64,000 nucleotides of DNA. Origin: Nemertoderma westbladi (lineage: Eukaryota; Xenacoelomorpha; Nemertodermatida; Nemertodermatidae). Position numbers and translations under genes: made by a program. Below the pieces are notes generated by a model. That model was given only the letters and a program-made list of their open reading frames with translations. It made no database searches and was not told the origin of the DNA. Shown here one piece after another: positions 34,500-48,466 of the stretch. How positions within the stretch are numbered: the stretch's first letter is position 1; every line of letters begins with the position of its first letter. The stretch is from NCBI GenBank assembly GCA_032718475.1, contig JAUCBJ010003580.1:24027-88026 (forward strand), written 5' to 3'.

Positions 34500-34962
34500 T
34501 GAAATGATTGAGATTTAATGTGTTTTTGAATGGATCGAAAATCACAATCCATACAAACCAAGATAAGAAATATCAGATCAGTTTGTGGTGAATTAAAATT
34601 TGTAGCAGCCAATCACGGCCGATTTTCAAAATTGGCTTCCCGCGCTCACTTAAACCCGCCATTTCGACCGTTTCCTCGTGTTTTTACAAAAAACACACCC
34701 CGCCACTCGATTCAGGGCAACTTCTTACCCCTTAATCATAGCCTAACAATTTTATCGCACAACAACCAAACTGTATTCCACGCAAAAACTGTAATGGCTG
34801 ATTTTTGAAATTTTGTACGATTGCGTGAAATTTGAAATAGAGATATTTTCACCTCCCTCCTCCTCCTTTTTTTCGAGTCTTATCGCTTTAATTATATAGT
34901 TAAAGCGCTCAATATTGTTCATATTCGTGTTGGGCAGGAAAAACTGCTCTAGGAAAGTTATT
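34500..34962. other. No gene recognised
   Basis: Mostly unique AT-rich sequence. A 92-codon open frame (34530-34808) has no recognisable signature and no clear splice or homology support, so it is not called. Confidence 0.4.
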
Positions 34963-35724
34963 TTATATTACTTGATGAGCTTCCTATTGGTTGGAGCGTT
35001 CTTTATATTACTTGATGAGCTTCCTATTGGTTGGAGCGTTCTTTATATTACTTGATGAGCTTCCTATTGGTTGGAGCGTTCTTTATATTACTTGATGAGC
35101 TTCCTATTGGTTGGAGCGTTCTTTATATTACTTGATGAGCTTCCTATTGGTTGGAGCGTTCTTTATATTACTTGATGAGCTTCCTATTGGTTGGAGCGTT
35201 CTTTATATTACTTGATGAGCTTCCTATTGGTTGGAGCGTTCTTTATATTACTTGATGAGCTTCCTATTGGTTGGAGCGTTCTTTATATTACTTGATGAGC
35301 TTCCTATTGGTTGGAGCGTTCTTTATATTACTTGATGAGCTTCCTATTGGTTGGAGCGTTCTTTATATTACTTGATGAGCTTCCTATTGGTTGGAGCGTT
35401 CTTTATATTACTTGATGAGCTTCCTATTGGTTGGAGCGTTCTTTATATTACTTGATGAGCTTCCTATTGGTTGGAGCGTTCTTTATATTACTTGATGAGC
35501 TTCCTATTGGTTGGAGCGTTCTTTATATTACTTGATGAGCTTCCTATTGGTTGGAGCGTTCTTTATATTACTTGATGAGCTTCCTATTGGTTGGAGCGTT
35601 CTTTATATTACTTGATGAGCTTCCTATTGGTTGGAGCGTTCTTTATATTACTTGATGAGCTTCCTATTGGTTGGAGCGTTCTTTATATTACTTGATGAGC
35701 TTCCTATTGGTTGGAGCGTTCTTT
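34963..35724. repeat. 40-bp minisatellite, about 19 identical units
   Basis: The units TTATATTACTTGATGAGC + TTCCTATTGGTTGGAGCGTTCT repeat with no difference that I can see until the final unit (TTTAAATT). Each unit contains an inverted CCAAT box (ATTGG). Complete identity implies very recent amplification or homogenisation, or an assembly built on one consensus. Confidence 0.96.
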
Positions 35725-35726
35725 AA

Positions 35727-36059
35727 ATTACACGAAGTGGTGCCTTCGCGCAGCACGTGACATAAACGTATGTTAAGTGTCAAGTCGAAAGAATTTTATG
35801 CAAAATTTAAACAGATGTCCCCTAATCACTTTACCTCGTAGAGGCAGACTGGGTAACTGCAGTCAGTCTGAGGTCTAAAATATATGTGCCAGGTATCAAT
35901 CAGGAAGAAAGGATTATAAATAATAATAAGAAATGGCTGAAGCTTTTCATTTCAGACATTTCTAAAATATTTTCATTTATCCCACTAGCGGTAGACTGAA
36001 GAACTGCCGATGGATAACCTTCGCAACAAAGGAGCAGCATATACCTTCCAGAAACATGC
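35727..36059. repeat. Two copies of an older ~155-bp repeat, left of the 22-bp array
   Basis: Related sequence around AGAGGCAGACTGGGTAACTGC (about 35840) and TAGCGGTAGACTGAAGAACTGC (about 35990) is spaced about 153 bp apart. The first bases (35738-35759, GTGCCTTCGCGCAGCACGTGAC) match, in reverse, a motif of the dispersed repeat at 60.7 and 62.4 kb. Confidence 0.6.
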
Positions 36060-39000
36060 AGCCAGGTTTCTAGTACATATATGCCAGATTTCTAGTACAT
36101 ATATGCCAGGTTTCTAGTACATATATGCCAGGTTTCTAGTACATATATGCCAGTTTTCTAGTACATATGCCAGGTTTCTAGTACATATATGCCAGTTTTC
36201 TAGTACATATATGCCAGGGTTCTAGTACATATATGCCAGGTTTCTAGTACATATGCCAGGGTTCTAGTACATATATGCCAGGTTTCTAGTACATATATGC
36301 CAGTTTTCTAGTACATATATGCCAGGTTTCTAGTACATATATACCAGGTTTCTAGTACATATATGCCAGTTTTCTAGTACATATGCCAGGTTTCTAGTAC
36401 ATATATGCCAGTTTTCTAGTACATATGCCAGGGTTCTAGTACATATATGCCAGGTTTCTAGTACATATATGCCAGTTTTCTAGTACATATGCCAGGGTTC
36501 TAGTACATATATGCCAGGTTTCTAGTACATATATGCCAGTTTTCTAGTACATATATGCCAGGTTTCTAGTACATATATGCCAGTTTTCTAGTACATATGC
36601 CAGGGTTCTAGTACATATATGCCAGATTTCTAGTACGTATATGCCAGGTTTCTAGTACATATATGCCAGGTTTCTAGTACATATATACCAGGTTTCTAGT
36701 ACATATATGCCAGGTTTCTAGTACATATATACCAGGTTTCTAGTACATATATGCCAGTTTTCTAGTACATATGCCAGGTTTCTAGTACATATATGCCAGT
36801 TTTCTAGTACATATACGCCAGGTTTCTAGTACATATATGCCAGGTTTCTAGTACATATATACCAGGTTTCTAGTACATATATGCCAGTTTTCTAGTATAT
36901 ATATGCCAGGTGTCTAGTACATATATGCCAGTTTTCTAGTACATATGCCAGGTTTCTAGTACATATATGCCAGTTTTCTAGTACATATATGCCAGGTTTC
37001 TAGTACATATATACCAGGTTTCTAGTACATATATGCCAGTTTTCTAGTACATATGCCAGGTTTCTAGTACATATATGCCAGTTTTCTAGTACATATACGC
37101 CAGGTTTCTAGTACATATATGCCAGGTGTCTAGTACATATATGCCAGATTTCTAGTACATATATGCCAGGTTTCCAGTACATATATGCCAGGTTTCTAGT
37201 ACATATATGCCAGTTTTCTAGTACATATATGCCAGGTTTCTAGTACATATATGCCAGGTTTCTAGTACATATATGCCAGTTTTCTAGTACATATGCCAGG
37301 TTTCTAGTACATATATGCCAGTTTTCTAGTACATATGCCAGGGTTCTAGTACATATATGCCAGGTTTCTAGTACATATATGCCAGGTTTCTAGTATATAT
37401 ATGCCAGGTGTCTAGTACATATATGCCAGTTTTCTAGTACATATGCCAGGTTTCTAGTACATATATGCCAGTTTTCTAGTACATATATGCCAGTTTTCTA
37501 GTACATATGCCAGGGTTCTAGTACATATATGCCAGGTTTCTAGTACATATATGCCAGTTTTCTAGTACATATATGCCAGGTTTCTAGTACATATATACCA
37601 GGTTTCTAGTACATATATGCCAGTTTTCTAGTACATATGCCAGGTTTCTAGTACATATATGCCAGGTTTCTAGTACATATATGCCAGGTTTCTAGTACAT
37701 ATATGCCAGGTTTCTAGTACATATATGCCAGTTTTCTAGTACATATGCCAGGGTTCTAGTACATATATGCCAGGTTTCTAGTACATATATGCCAGTTTTC
37801 TAGTACATATATGCCAGGTTTCTAGTACATATATACCAGGTTTCTAGTACATATATGCCAGTTTTCTAGTACATATGCCAGGTTTCTAGTACATATATGC
37901 CAGTTTTCTAGTACATATGCCAGGGTTCTAGTACATATATGCCAGGTTTCTAGTACATATATGCCAGGTTTCTAGTATATATATGCCAGGTGTCTAGTAC
38001 ATATATGCCAGTTTTCTAGTACATATGCCAGGTTTCTAGTACATATATGCCAGTTTTCTAGTACATATATGCCAGGTTTCTAGTACATATATACCAGGTT
38101 TCTAGTACATATATGCCAGTTTTCTAGTACATATGCCAGGTTTCTAGTACATATATGCCAGTTTTCTAGTACATATACGCCAGGTTTCTAGTACATATAT
38201 GCCAGGTGTCTAGTACATATAGGCCTAGTTTTCTAGTACATATGCCAGGTTTCTAGTACATATATGCCAGTTTTCTAGTACATATACGCCAGGTTTCTAG
38301 TACATATATGCCAGGTGTCTAGTACATATATGCCAGGTTTCTAGTGCATATATGCCAGGTTTCTAGTACATATATGCCAGGTTTCTAGTACATATATGCC
38401 AGTTTTCTAGTACATATATGCCAGTTTTCTAGTACATATATGCCAGGTTTCTATTACATATATGCCAGGTTTCTAGTACATATATGCCAGGTTTCTAGTA
38501 CATATATGCCAGGTTTCTAGTACATATGCCAGGTTTCTAGTACATATATGCCAGGTTTCTAGTACATATATGCCAGGTGTCTAGTACATATTGGCCTAGT
38601 TTTCTAGTACATATATGCCAGGTTTCTAGTACATATATGCCAGTTTTCTAGTACATATATGCCCGGTTTCTATTACATATATGCCAGGTTTCTAGTACAT
38701 ATATGCCAGTTTTCTAGTACATATGCCAAGTTTCTAGTACATATATGCCAGTTTTCTAGTACATATATGCCAGGTTTCTAGTACATATATACCAGGTTTC
38801 TAGTACATATATGCCAGTTTTCTAGTACATATGCCAGGTTTCTAGTACATATATGCCAGTTTTCTAGTACATATACGCCAGGTTTCTAGTAGATATATGC
38901 CAGGTGTCTAGTACATATAGGCCTAGTTTTCTAGTACATATGCCAGGTTTCTAGTACATATATGCCAGTTTTCTAGTACATATACGCCAGGTTTCTAGTA

Positions 39001-41045
39001 CATATATGCCAGGTGTCTAGTACATATATGCCAGGTTTCTAGTGCATATATGCCAGGTTTCTAGTACATATATGCCAGGTTTCTAGTACATATATGCCAG
39101 TTTTCTAGTACATATATGCCAGGTTTCTATTACATATATGCCAGGTTTCTAGTACATATATGCCAGGTTTCTAGTACATATATGCCAGGTTTCTAGTACA
39201 TATATGCCAGTTTTCTAGTACATATATGCCAGGTTTCTAGTACATATATACCAGGTTTCTAGTACATATATGCCAGTTTTCTAGTACATATGCCAGGTTT
39301 CTAGTACATATATGCCAGTTTTCTAGTACATATACGCCAGGTTTCTAGTACATATATGCCAGGTGTCTAGTACATATATGCCAGATTTCTAGTACATATA
39401 TTCCAGGTTTCTAGTACATATACGCCAGGTTTCTAGTACATATATGCCAGGTTTCTAGTACATATATGCCAGGTTTCTAGTACATATATGCCAGGTTTCT
39501 AGTACATATATGCCAGTTTTATAGTACATATGCCAGGGTTCTAGTACATATGCCAGGTTTCTAGTACATATATGCCAGTTTTCTAGTACATATATGCCAG
39601 GTTTCTAGTACATATATACCAGGTTTCTAGTACATATATGCCAGTTTTCTAGTACATATGCCATGTTTCTAGTACATATATGCCAGTTTTCTAGTACATA
39701 TGCCAGGGTTCTAGTACATATATGCCAGGTTTCTAGTACATATATGCCAGGTTTCTAGTATATATATGCCAGGTGTCTAGTACATATATGCCAGTTTTCT
39801 AGTACATATGCCAGGTTTCTAGTACATATATGCCAGTTTTCTAGTACATATATGCCAGGTTTCTAGTACATATATACCAGGTTTCTAGTACATATATGCC
39901 AGTTTTCTAGTACATATGCCAGGTTTCTAGTACATATATGCCAGTTTTCTAGTACATATACGCCAGGTTTCTAGTACATATATGCCAGGTGTCTAGTACA
40001 TATAGGCCTAGTTTTCTAGTACATATGCCAGGTTTCTAGTACATATATGCCAGTTTTCTAGTACATATACGCCAGGTTTCTAGTACATATATGCCAGGTG
40101 TCTAGTACATATATGCCAGGTTTCTAGTGCATATATGCCAGGTTTCTAGTACATATATGCCAGGTTTCTAGTACATATATGCCAGTTTTCTAGTACATAT
40201 ATGCCAGGTTTCTATTACATATATGCCAGGTTTCTAGTACATATATGCCAGGTTTCTAGTACATATATGCCAGGTTTCTAGTACATATGCCAGGTTTCTA
40301 GTACATATATGCCAGGTTTCTAGTACATATATGCCAGGTGTCTAGTACATATTGGCCTAGTTTTCTAGTACATATATGCCAGGTTTCTAGTACATATATG
40401 CCAGTTTTCTAGTACATATATGCCCGGTTTCTATTACATATATGCCAGGTTTCTAGTACATATATGCCAGGTTTCTAGTACATATGCCAAGTTTCTAGTA
40501 CATATATGCCAGGTTTCTAGTACATATATGCCAGGTGTCTAGTACATATAGGCCTAGTTTTCTAGTACATATATGCCAGGTTTCTAGTACATATATGCCA
40601 GTTTTCTAGTACATATATGCCAGATTTCTAGTACATATATGCCAGGTTTCTAGTACATATATGCCAGGTTTCTAGTACATATATACCAGGTTTCTAGTAC
40701 ATATATGCCAGTTTTCTAGTGCATATATGCCAGGTTTCTAGTACATATATGCCAGGTTTCTAGTACATATATGCCAGATTTCTAGTACGTATATGCCAGG
40801 TTTCTAGTACATATATGCCAGGTTTCTAGTACATATATACCAGGTTTCTAGTACATATATGCCAGGTTTCTAGTACATATATGCCAGGTTTCTAGTACAT
40901 ATATGCCAGGTTTCTAGTACATATATGCCAGGTTTCTAGTACATATATGCCAGGTTTCTAGTACATATATGCCAGGTTTCTAGTACATATATGCCAGGTT
41001 TCTAGTGCATATATGCCAGGTTTCTAGTACATATATGCCAGTATT
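36060..41045. repeat. 22-bp minisatellite (TTTCTAGTACATATATGCCAGG), about 230 units
   Basis: Full 22-bp units mix with 20-bp units lacking one AT. Frequent variants are TTTTCTAG, GGGTTCTAG, ATACCAGG, ATACGCC and GTGTCTAG. Rare markers such as AGGCCTAGTTTTC (38220, 38912, 40005, 40548) and TTGGCCTAG (38590, 40352) recur in the same context, so a ~1.77-kb higher-order block is duplicated. Stops occur in each frame, so no long open frame forms. Confidence 0.95.
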
Positions 41046-41527
41046 TCGTATCGTATTTAGTCGTATCTTATTATTTTGTAAATATTGTATGCCCAGGGCA
41101 GGGGCGGGCGACGGGAAGTTCCGTTAGTGCTAACGGAACCGTTAACTATTGTGAGCGACACGAAACCTCCGTTAAATTAAAATCGAGGAAACCGTGAAAG
41201 GTTTTCACTTTCAGATATTTCGTCCTCTAGCGGCAGCCTGGAGAACTGCAGACGGATTAGCCTCCTTTGAATGACACAGTTAAATGGTCTAGTACAAATC
41301 TGCCAAGTTTTCAGCTTAAACGGAATTAAAATTAAAGAAATGGGAGGACTTATATTGTTTAGAAATGTAGCCATCTATCGGGAGCCTGTTGAACTGATAG
41401 TTTTTGAAAGTCTCTATAAAAATATAAACTTTTGGTCTTATTGATATCTACAAATTTTCAACTTGTCAGTTACTAGCATGTTAGAATTGTAACGACGACG
41501 ATTACTACAACAACGATTTGCAAAAAT
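41046..41527. repeat. Right-hand copies of the older ~155-bp repeat and unique sequence
   Basis: The words TCTAGCGGCAGCCTGGAGAACTGC (about 41223) and TATCGGGAGCCTGTTGAACTGA (about 41377) repeat the motif found left of the array. The first copy also carries GTCTAGTACAAATCTGCCAAGTTTTC, an ancestral-looking version of the 22-bp unit. No gene is seen. Confidence 0.6.
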
Positions 41528-44500
41528 TGACCCACCCCCTAATACCCTAACAGTGTCAGTTCGCTAAGGCTCTGCGCGTTGCTCGCCCACCCCCTAATAC
41601 CCTAACAGTGTCAGTTCGCTAAGGCTCTGCGCGTTGCTCGCCCACCCCCTAATACCCTAACAGTGTCAGTTCGCTAAGGCTCTGTGCGTTGCTCGCCCAC
41701 CCCCTAATACCCTAACAGTGTCAGTTCGCTAAGGCTCTGCGCGTTGCTCGCCCACCCCCTAATACCCTAACAGTGTCAGTTCGCTAAGGCTCTGCGCGTT
41801 GCTCGCCCACCCCCTAATACCCTAACAGTGTCAGTTTGCTAAGGCTCTGCGCGTTGCTCGCCCACCCCCTAATACCCTAACAGTGTCAGTTCGCTAAGGC
41901 TCTGCGCGTTGCTCGCCCACCCCCTAATACCCTAACAGTGTCAGTTCGCTAAGGCTCTGCGCGTTGCTCGCCCACCCCCTAATACCCTAACAGTGTCAGT
42001 TCGCTAAGGCTCTGTGCGTTGCTCGCCCACCCCCTAATACCCTAACAGTGTCAGTTCGCTAAGGCTCTGCGCGTTGCTCGCCCACCCCCTAATACCCTAA
42101 CAGTGTCAGTTCGCTAAGGCTCTGTGCGTTGCTCGCCCACCCCCTAATACCCTAACAGTGTCAGTTCGCTAAGGCTCTGCGCGTTGCTCGCCCACCCCCT
42201 AATACCCTAACAGTGTCAGTTCGCTAAGGCTCTGTGCGTTGCTCGCCCACCCCCTAATACCCTAACAGTGTCAGTTCGCTAAGGCTCTGCGCGTTGCTCG
42301 CCCACCCCCTAATACCCTAACAGTGTCAGTTCGCTAAGGCTCTGCGCGTTGCTCGCCCACCCCCTAATACCCTAACAGTGTCAGTTCGCTAAGGCTCTGT
42401 GCGTTGCTCGCCCACCCCCTAATACCCTAACAGTGTCAGTTCGCTAAGGCTCTGCGCGTTGCTCGCCCACCCCCTAATACCCTAACAGTGTCAGTTCGCT
42501 AAGGCTCTGTGCGTTGCTCGCCCACCCCCTAATACCCTAACAGTGTCAGTTCGCTAAGGCTCTGCGCGTTGCTCGCCCACCCCCTAATACCCTAACAGTG
42601 TCAGTTCGCTAAGGCTCTGTGCGTTGCTCACCAACCCCCTAATACCCTAACAGTGTCAGTTCGCTAAGGCTCTGTGCGTTGCTCGCCCACCCCCTAATAC
42701 CCTAACAGTGTCAGTTCGCTAAGGCTCTGCGCGTTGCTCGCCCACCCCCTAATACCCTAACAGTGTCAGTTCGCTAAGGCTCTGCGCGTTGCTCACCAAC
42801 CCCCTAATACCCTAACAGTGTCAGTTCGCTAAGGCTCTTCGCGCTGCTCGCCCACCCCCTAATACCCTAACAGTGTCAGTTCGCTAAGGCTCTGCGCGTT
42901 GCTCGCCCACCCCCTAATACCCTAACAGTGTCAGTTCGCTAAGGCTCTGCGCGTTGCTCGCCCACCCCCTAATACCCTAACAGTGTCAGTTCGCTAAGGC
43001 TCTGCGCGTTGCTCGCCCACCCCCTAATACCCTAACAGTGTCAGTTCGCTAAGGCTCTGTGCATTGCTCGCCCACCCCCTAATACCCTAACAGTGTCAGT
43101 TCGCTAAGGCTCTGCGCGTTGCTCGCCCACCCCCTAATACCCTAACAGTGTCAGTTCGCTAAGGCTCTGCGCGTTGCTCACCAACCCCCTAATACCCTAA
43201 CAGTGTCAGTTCGCTAAGGCTCTTCGCGCTGCTCGCCCACCCCCTAATACCCTAACAGTGTCAGTTCGCTAAGGCTCTGCGCGTTGCTCGCCCACCCCCT
43301 AATACCCTAACAGTGTCAGTTCGCTAAGGCTCTGCGCGTTGCTCGCCCACCCCCTAATACCCTAACAGTGTCAGTTCGCTAAGGCTCTGCGCGTTGCTCG
43401 CCCACCCCCTAATACCCTAACAGTGTCAGTTCGCTAAGGCTCTGCGCGTTGCTCGCCCACCCCCTAATACCCTAACAGTGTCAGTTCGCTAAGGCTCTGC
43501 GCGTTGCTCGCCCACCCCCTAATACCCTAACAGTGTCAGTTCGCTAAGGCTCTGTGCGTTGCTCGCCCACCCCCTAATACCCTAACAGTGTCAGTTCGCT
43601 AAGGCTCTTCGCGCTGCTCGCCCACCCCCTAATACCCTAACAGTGTCAGTTCGCTAAGGCTCTGTGCGTTGCTCGCCCACCCCCTAATACCCTAACAGTG
43701 TCAGTTCGCTAAGGCTCTGCGCGTTGCTCGCCCACCCCCTAATACCCTAACAGTGTCAGTTCGCTAAGGCTCTGTGCGTTGCTCGCCCACCCCCTAATAC
43801 CCTAACAGTGTCAGTTTGCTAAGGCTCTGCGCGTTGCTCGCCCACCCCCTAATACCCTAACAGTGTCAGTTCGCTAAGGCTCTGCGCGTTGCTCGCCCAC
43901 CCCCTAATACCCTAACAGTGTCAGTTCGCTAAGGCTCTGTGCGTTGCTCGCCCACCCCCTAATACCCTAACAGTGTCAGTTCGCTAAGGCTCTGTGCGTT
44001 GCTCGCCCACCCCCTAATACCCTAACAGTGTCAGTTCGCTAAGGCTCTGCGCGTTGCTCACCAACCCCCTAATACCCTAACAGTGTCAGTTCGCTAAGGC
44101 TCTGCGCGTTGCTCACCAACCCCCTAATACCCTAACAGTGTCAGTTCGCTAAGGCTCTTCGCGCTGCTCGCCCACCCCCTAATACCCTAACAGTGTCAGT
44201 TCGCTAAGGCTCTTCGCGCTGCTCGCCCACCCCCTAATACCCTAACAGTGTCAGTTCGCTAAGGCTCTGCGCGTTGCTCACCAACCCCCTAATACCCTAA
44301 CAGTGTCAGTTCGCTAAGGCTCTGTGCGTTGCTCGCCCACCCCCTAATACCCTAACAGTGTCAGTTCGCTAAGGCTCTGCGCGTTGCTCGCCCACCCCCT
44401 AATACCCTAACAGTGTCAGTTCGCTAAGGCTCTTCGCGCTGCTCGCCCACCCCCTAATACCCTAACAGTGTCAGTTCGCTAAGGCTCTGCGCGTTGCTCA

Positions 44501-45146
44501 CCAACCCCCTAATACCCTAACAGTGTCAGTTCGCTAAGGCTCTGTGCGTTGCTCGCCCACCCCCTAATACCCTAACAGTGTCAGTTCGCTAAGGCTCTGC
44601 GCGTTGCTCGCCCACCCCCTAATACCCTAACAGTGTCAGTTCGCTAAGGCTCTGTGCGTTGCTCGCCCACCCCCTAATACCCTAACAGTGTCAGTTCGCT
44701 AAGGCTCTGTGCGTTGCTCGCCCACCCCCTAATACCCTAACAGTGTCAGTTCGCTAAGGCTCTGTGCGTTGCTCGCCCACCCCCTAATACCCTAACAGTG
44801 TCAGTTCGCTAAGGCTCTGTGCGTTGCTCGCCCACCCCCTAATACCCTAACAGTGTCAGTTCGCTAAGGCTCTGCGCGTTGCTCACCAACCCCCTAATAC
44901 CCTAACAGTGTCAGTTCGCTAAGGCTCTTCGCGCTGCTCGCCCACCCCCTAATACCCTAACAGTGTCAGTTCGCTAAGGCTCTTCGCGCTGCTCGCCCAC
45001 CCCCTAATACCCTAACAGTGTCAGTTCGCTAAGGCTCTTCGCGCTGCTCGCCCACCCCCTAATACCCTAACAGTGTCAGTTCGCTAAGGCTCTGCGCGTT
45101 GCTCGCCCACCCCCTAATACCCTAACAGTGTCAGTTCGCTAAGGCT
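41528..45146. repeat. 55-bp minisatellite, left part, about 66 units
   Basis: The unit holds CCCACCCCCTAATACCCTAA, CAGTGTCAGTTCGCTAAGGC and TCTGCGCGTTGCTCG. Variants are GTGCGTT, CTTCGCGCTG and GCTCACCAACCCC; the last two often occur as neighbours, marking higher-order blocks. Each unit holds two CCCTAA hexamers. The array is interrupted by a LINE and resumes at 48467. Confidence 0.96.
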
Positions 45147-48100
45147 GTTCAGGCTAACTCCTCCAACTACACCCTCTCGAGACGTGCCGTCCACGACTTC
45201 GCCCTCGGGAAACGCGTAGGAGGAGAGAAACATCATCGCAATCCTTTTACTAATTGTTGCCTTATAAATGCAAGGTCAATAAAGTCAAAACTTTCTGACC
45301 TTGAACAGCTGCAACGTTGTGACGGTTACGAAATAATTGCTATAACTGAATCGTGGCTTACTGATGATGTGTGCGACAAGATGATTAATTGTGAAGACAA
45401 CTTTCGTGTTTTTCGGTGTGATCGCGGTTCTCTAGGCGGGGGCGTTGCTATCCTGATTCGCAAGGACATCAAGTGTGTCCAGGTCAATTTGCCCCCCAAT
45501 TTCGTTGATAAGGTCGAACTGGTCGCGCTTGACTTTGTGGGAGCTTCCCCTAGCCGTTTTATTTGTGTTTACCGGTCAAATAATCCTAATCGAGCATCGT
45601 TAGAACTTGATAAACTTCTCTCTGATTGCCTTGCCTTTCTGTGTAATACTTCGCAACCTTGTACTGTTGTTGGCGACTTTAACTTGCCAGACATTGATTG
45701 GGAAAATATGTCACATCCAGATAATGCTACTTACAATTTATTTTCTGAATGTTTTTTAGATAACAGTCTGAAACAGGTAATAATATCTTAGATCTTGTAT
45801 TTTGTACTGAGGATATTTTTATTTCAAGTATTGATGTTACTGAACCGTTTGCTACTAGCGACCACAGTACTGTTGTTTTTAATATTTTATCATCTAATCG
45901 TATTGATTCCACATCCGATGTTGGTTTTTATGATTTTAAACAAGGGAATTATGAAGGTTTTTCTGAATACTTAAATGACACTAACTGGAATTTATTATTT
46001 GAAAATTGTGTCTCTGTTAATGATTTTTGGGATGGGTTTGGTGCAATCATTAGTAATGGTATTAAGAAATTTATACCTTTTAATGTTTGTAAAAGTAAGA
46101 AGAATAACGTTTTCCCTGAGTTTGTAAGATTATTGCAACGTAAAAAGAAACATCTTTGGCGGCGACGCCACACTGTCAATGGTGAAAAGGAGTACAAAAA
46201 ATGTGCTAAAGCGGCCTCGCGTGCTACCTTTAGAGCTGCTTGCATTAGGGAAAACCGCATTCTTTCATCTGGTAATTTAAGTGACATTTTTAGTTACATA
46301 AACAATAAACGTAATCTTAAATCAGGAATTTCCCCATTCAAATACAAAGGTGCTACAGTCGTTGATGACTTGGAGAAAGCTAATATTCTTTCCCAAGTTT
46401 TCGCCGAAAACTTTACAGTAGATAATGGGAATACTCCCATGTTTGCAAGGCGAGCCCCATTAAATGCCAATAAGTCTACTATCGATTTTTCTCCAGTAAA
46501 TGTATTTGCTATGCTAAATAAAATTGGTGCCAAAACAAGTCGAACGCCAGACAATTTTCCTAGCTTTTTGTATTCAAAACTTGCATCGTGTCTTGCTGCC
46601 CCATTATCGGTTATTTTTCAGGTTTCTTTCATCAGCCATGCTTTACCTACTATTTGGTTGACAGCATATGTTGTACCTGTGTATAAGAAAAATGATGCTT
46701 CCGACCCTTATAATTACAGGCCTGTTTCACTTACTTGCATAGCATGTAAAGTAATGGAATTGTGCATTAAAGATGAATTGTTATCGTATTTATATTTGCA
46801 CAAACTTATAAACAAGGCACAGCATGGTTTCCTGAAAAAACGTTCGACCTGTACCCAACTATTGAACTGTGTTAATGAATGGTGCAATTTACTAGATAAA
46901 AGAAAGAGTATAGATGTAGTGTATATTGATTTCTCTAAGGCTTTTGATTCGGTGGTGCACAGTAAACTTATCGCTAAATTAGCCAGTTATGGGATTTCTG
47001 GGAATCTTATATTATGGTTCACAGCTTTTTTAACGAATCGAACTCAACAAGTTGTTGTGGTAATGCCTTTTCTACCGTATGTGACGTCATTTCGGGCACT
47101 CCTCAAGGAACAGTATTAGGGCCGATGTTGTTTATAATTTTTATTAACGACTTACCAGATGTGGTGCATTTTGTGACGTGTAATTTGTTCGCTGATGATG
47201 TTAAGTTGCATTCAGTAGTCACCGACTGTACTAATTTAATTCGTGCTCTACATATTTTGGAATCTTGGGCTGATACTTGGCAATTGAAAGTTGCAGCTCA
47301 TAAGTGCCATGTGCTTCAAATAGGAACATACGGCCGAGATAATGGTGCTATTACTTACCAGTTGTGCGGTAGTATTTTGAAACTGAATGCATCGTGTAGG
47401 GACTTGGGAATTACCATGTGCAGTGACTTAAATTTTAACCTATATTGTCGTGAACAAGTTTCCAAGGCGTTCAAGATTGTAAATATTATTTTCAGATGCT
47501 TCTGTACAAATAATTCTCGTGCCTTTCTCACTGCTTTTAAATCCTATGTACGACCTTTATTAGAATATTGCACCTCTGTTTGGTCGCCCTATCATGTTGG
47601 AGCAATTGATCTCCTTGAGCGTGTACAAAGATATTTTACGCGCCGACTTTTTCGACGGTGCAATTTGGAACCTGTAGGTTATTTAGATAGGATTAGGATA
47701 TTAAAACTACAACCTCTCGAAGTGCGCCGTGTTATTTTTGACTTAAAAATGGCACATTCTATAGTTTACAGTAATATCGACTTAAATTTGAACGATTTCT
47801 TCACTATTGCGCCGAGAGCTGGACTTAGAGGTCACGAGCTTAAACTCTACCATAAACAGTCGAGGCTTCTAATGTGCAAGAATAATTTTGCCCACCGAGT
47901 AGTTCCAATTTGGAACTGGCTCCCATCGGAAACTGTCAATACTGAAAGTAAATTTTTATTTTCCAAAAAGCTTAAAGACCTTGACCTGCTATCTTTTTGT
48001 AAATTTAATAGAAATATGTAAACATGCGCATATTTTTATTTTTTTTTTTTTTTATTATTTTTGTGAATCATAACAATCAATTTTTATTGTGAATATTTTA

Positions 48101-48466
48101 TTGCACATAGCTTACTGTTTACTGTACCCTTGTATTTATTTGATTTTATATTTTCAGCACTGCTTCTGTCTATTCTACTGCACCGTTTTATGCTTTTTTA
48201 TTTTGAATGTAAATAGGATATCTTTATTCACTGCACCAAATTTATTTATTATTTTTTTTTTATCAATTTTCAGAAATTCGTAGACTATGACATTGTTGCG
48301 TTAATTTTAATTTTATTTTGTAGAATATATTTCTGTATTTTTGTGTAATTTTAGAGCCTGCTCGGGCAACCATAAGTGTTTAATTTTAATAACCTGGTTG
48401 TTTTCTCTCCTCATGTACTTTTAATTTAATTTTTATAAATACATAGAGTGATAATAATAATAATAA
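45147..48466 (+). mobile_element. LINE (CR1/Jockey-like) inserted in the 55-bp array
   Basis: The inserted segment is 3320 bp and ends in a (ATA/ATAA)n tail. AAGGCT lies on both sides (45141-45146 and 48467-48472), a possible 6-bp target-site duplication that is also part of the satellite unit. It contains only the endonuclease-reverse transcriptase frame; no ORF1 is present, so it is probably 5' truncated just before or within the start of ORF2. Confidence 0.88.
45240..48021 (+). pseudogene. LINE ORF2 pseudogene: endonuclease plus reverse transcriptase with two frameshifts
   Basis: Endonuclease motifs are INARSIKSK, AITESWL, CVYRSNN, VVGDFNLPDIDW and, after the first frameshift, ATSDHSTVVF. 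The reverse transcriptase has VVPVYKKNDASDPYNYRPVS, QHGFLKKRSTCTQLL, VVYIDFSKAFDSVVHSKL, then after a second shift ISGTPQGTVLGPMLFIIFIND and NLFADDVKLHS. It ends with a thumb/C-terminal region (LEYCTSVWSPY) at the TAA at 48019-48021. The reading frame changes near 45778 and near 47055, so the gene is dead, although the catalytic Asp residues are kept. The family is best described as Jockey-superfamily, CR1-like; the exact clade needs a tree. Confidence 0.9.

Noticed and set aside
36060-41045. CRISPR array
   Set aside because: The repeats are contiguous with no unique spacers, and the context is a eukaryotic gene region.
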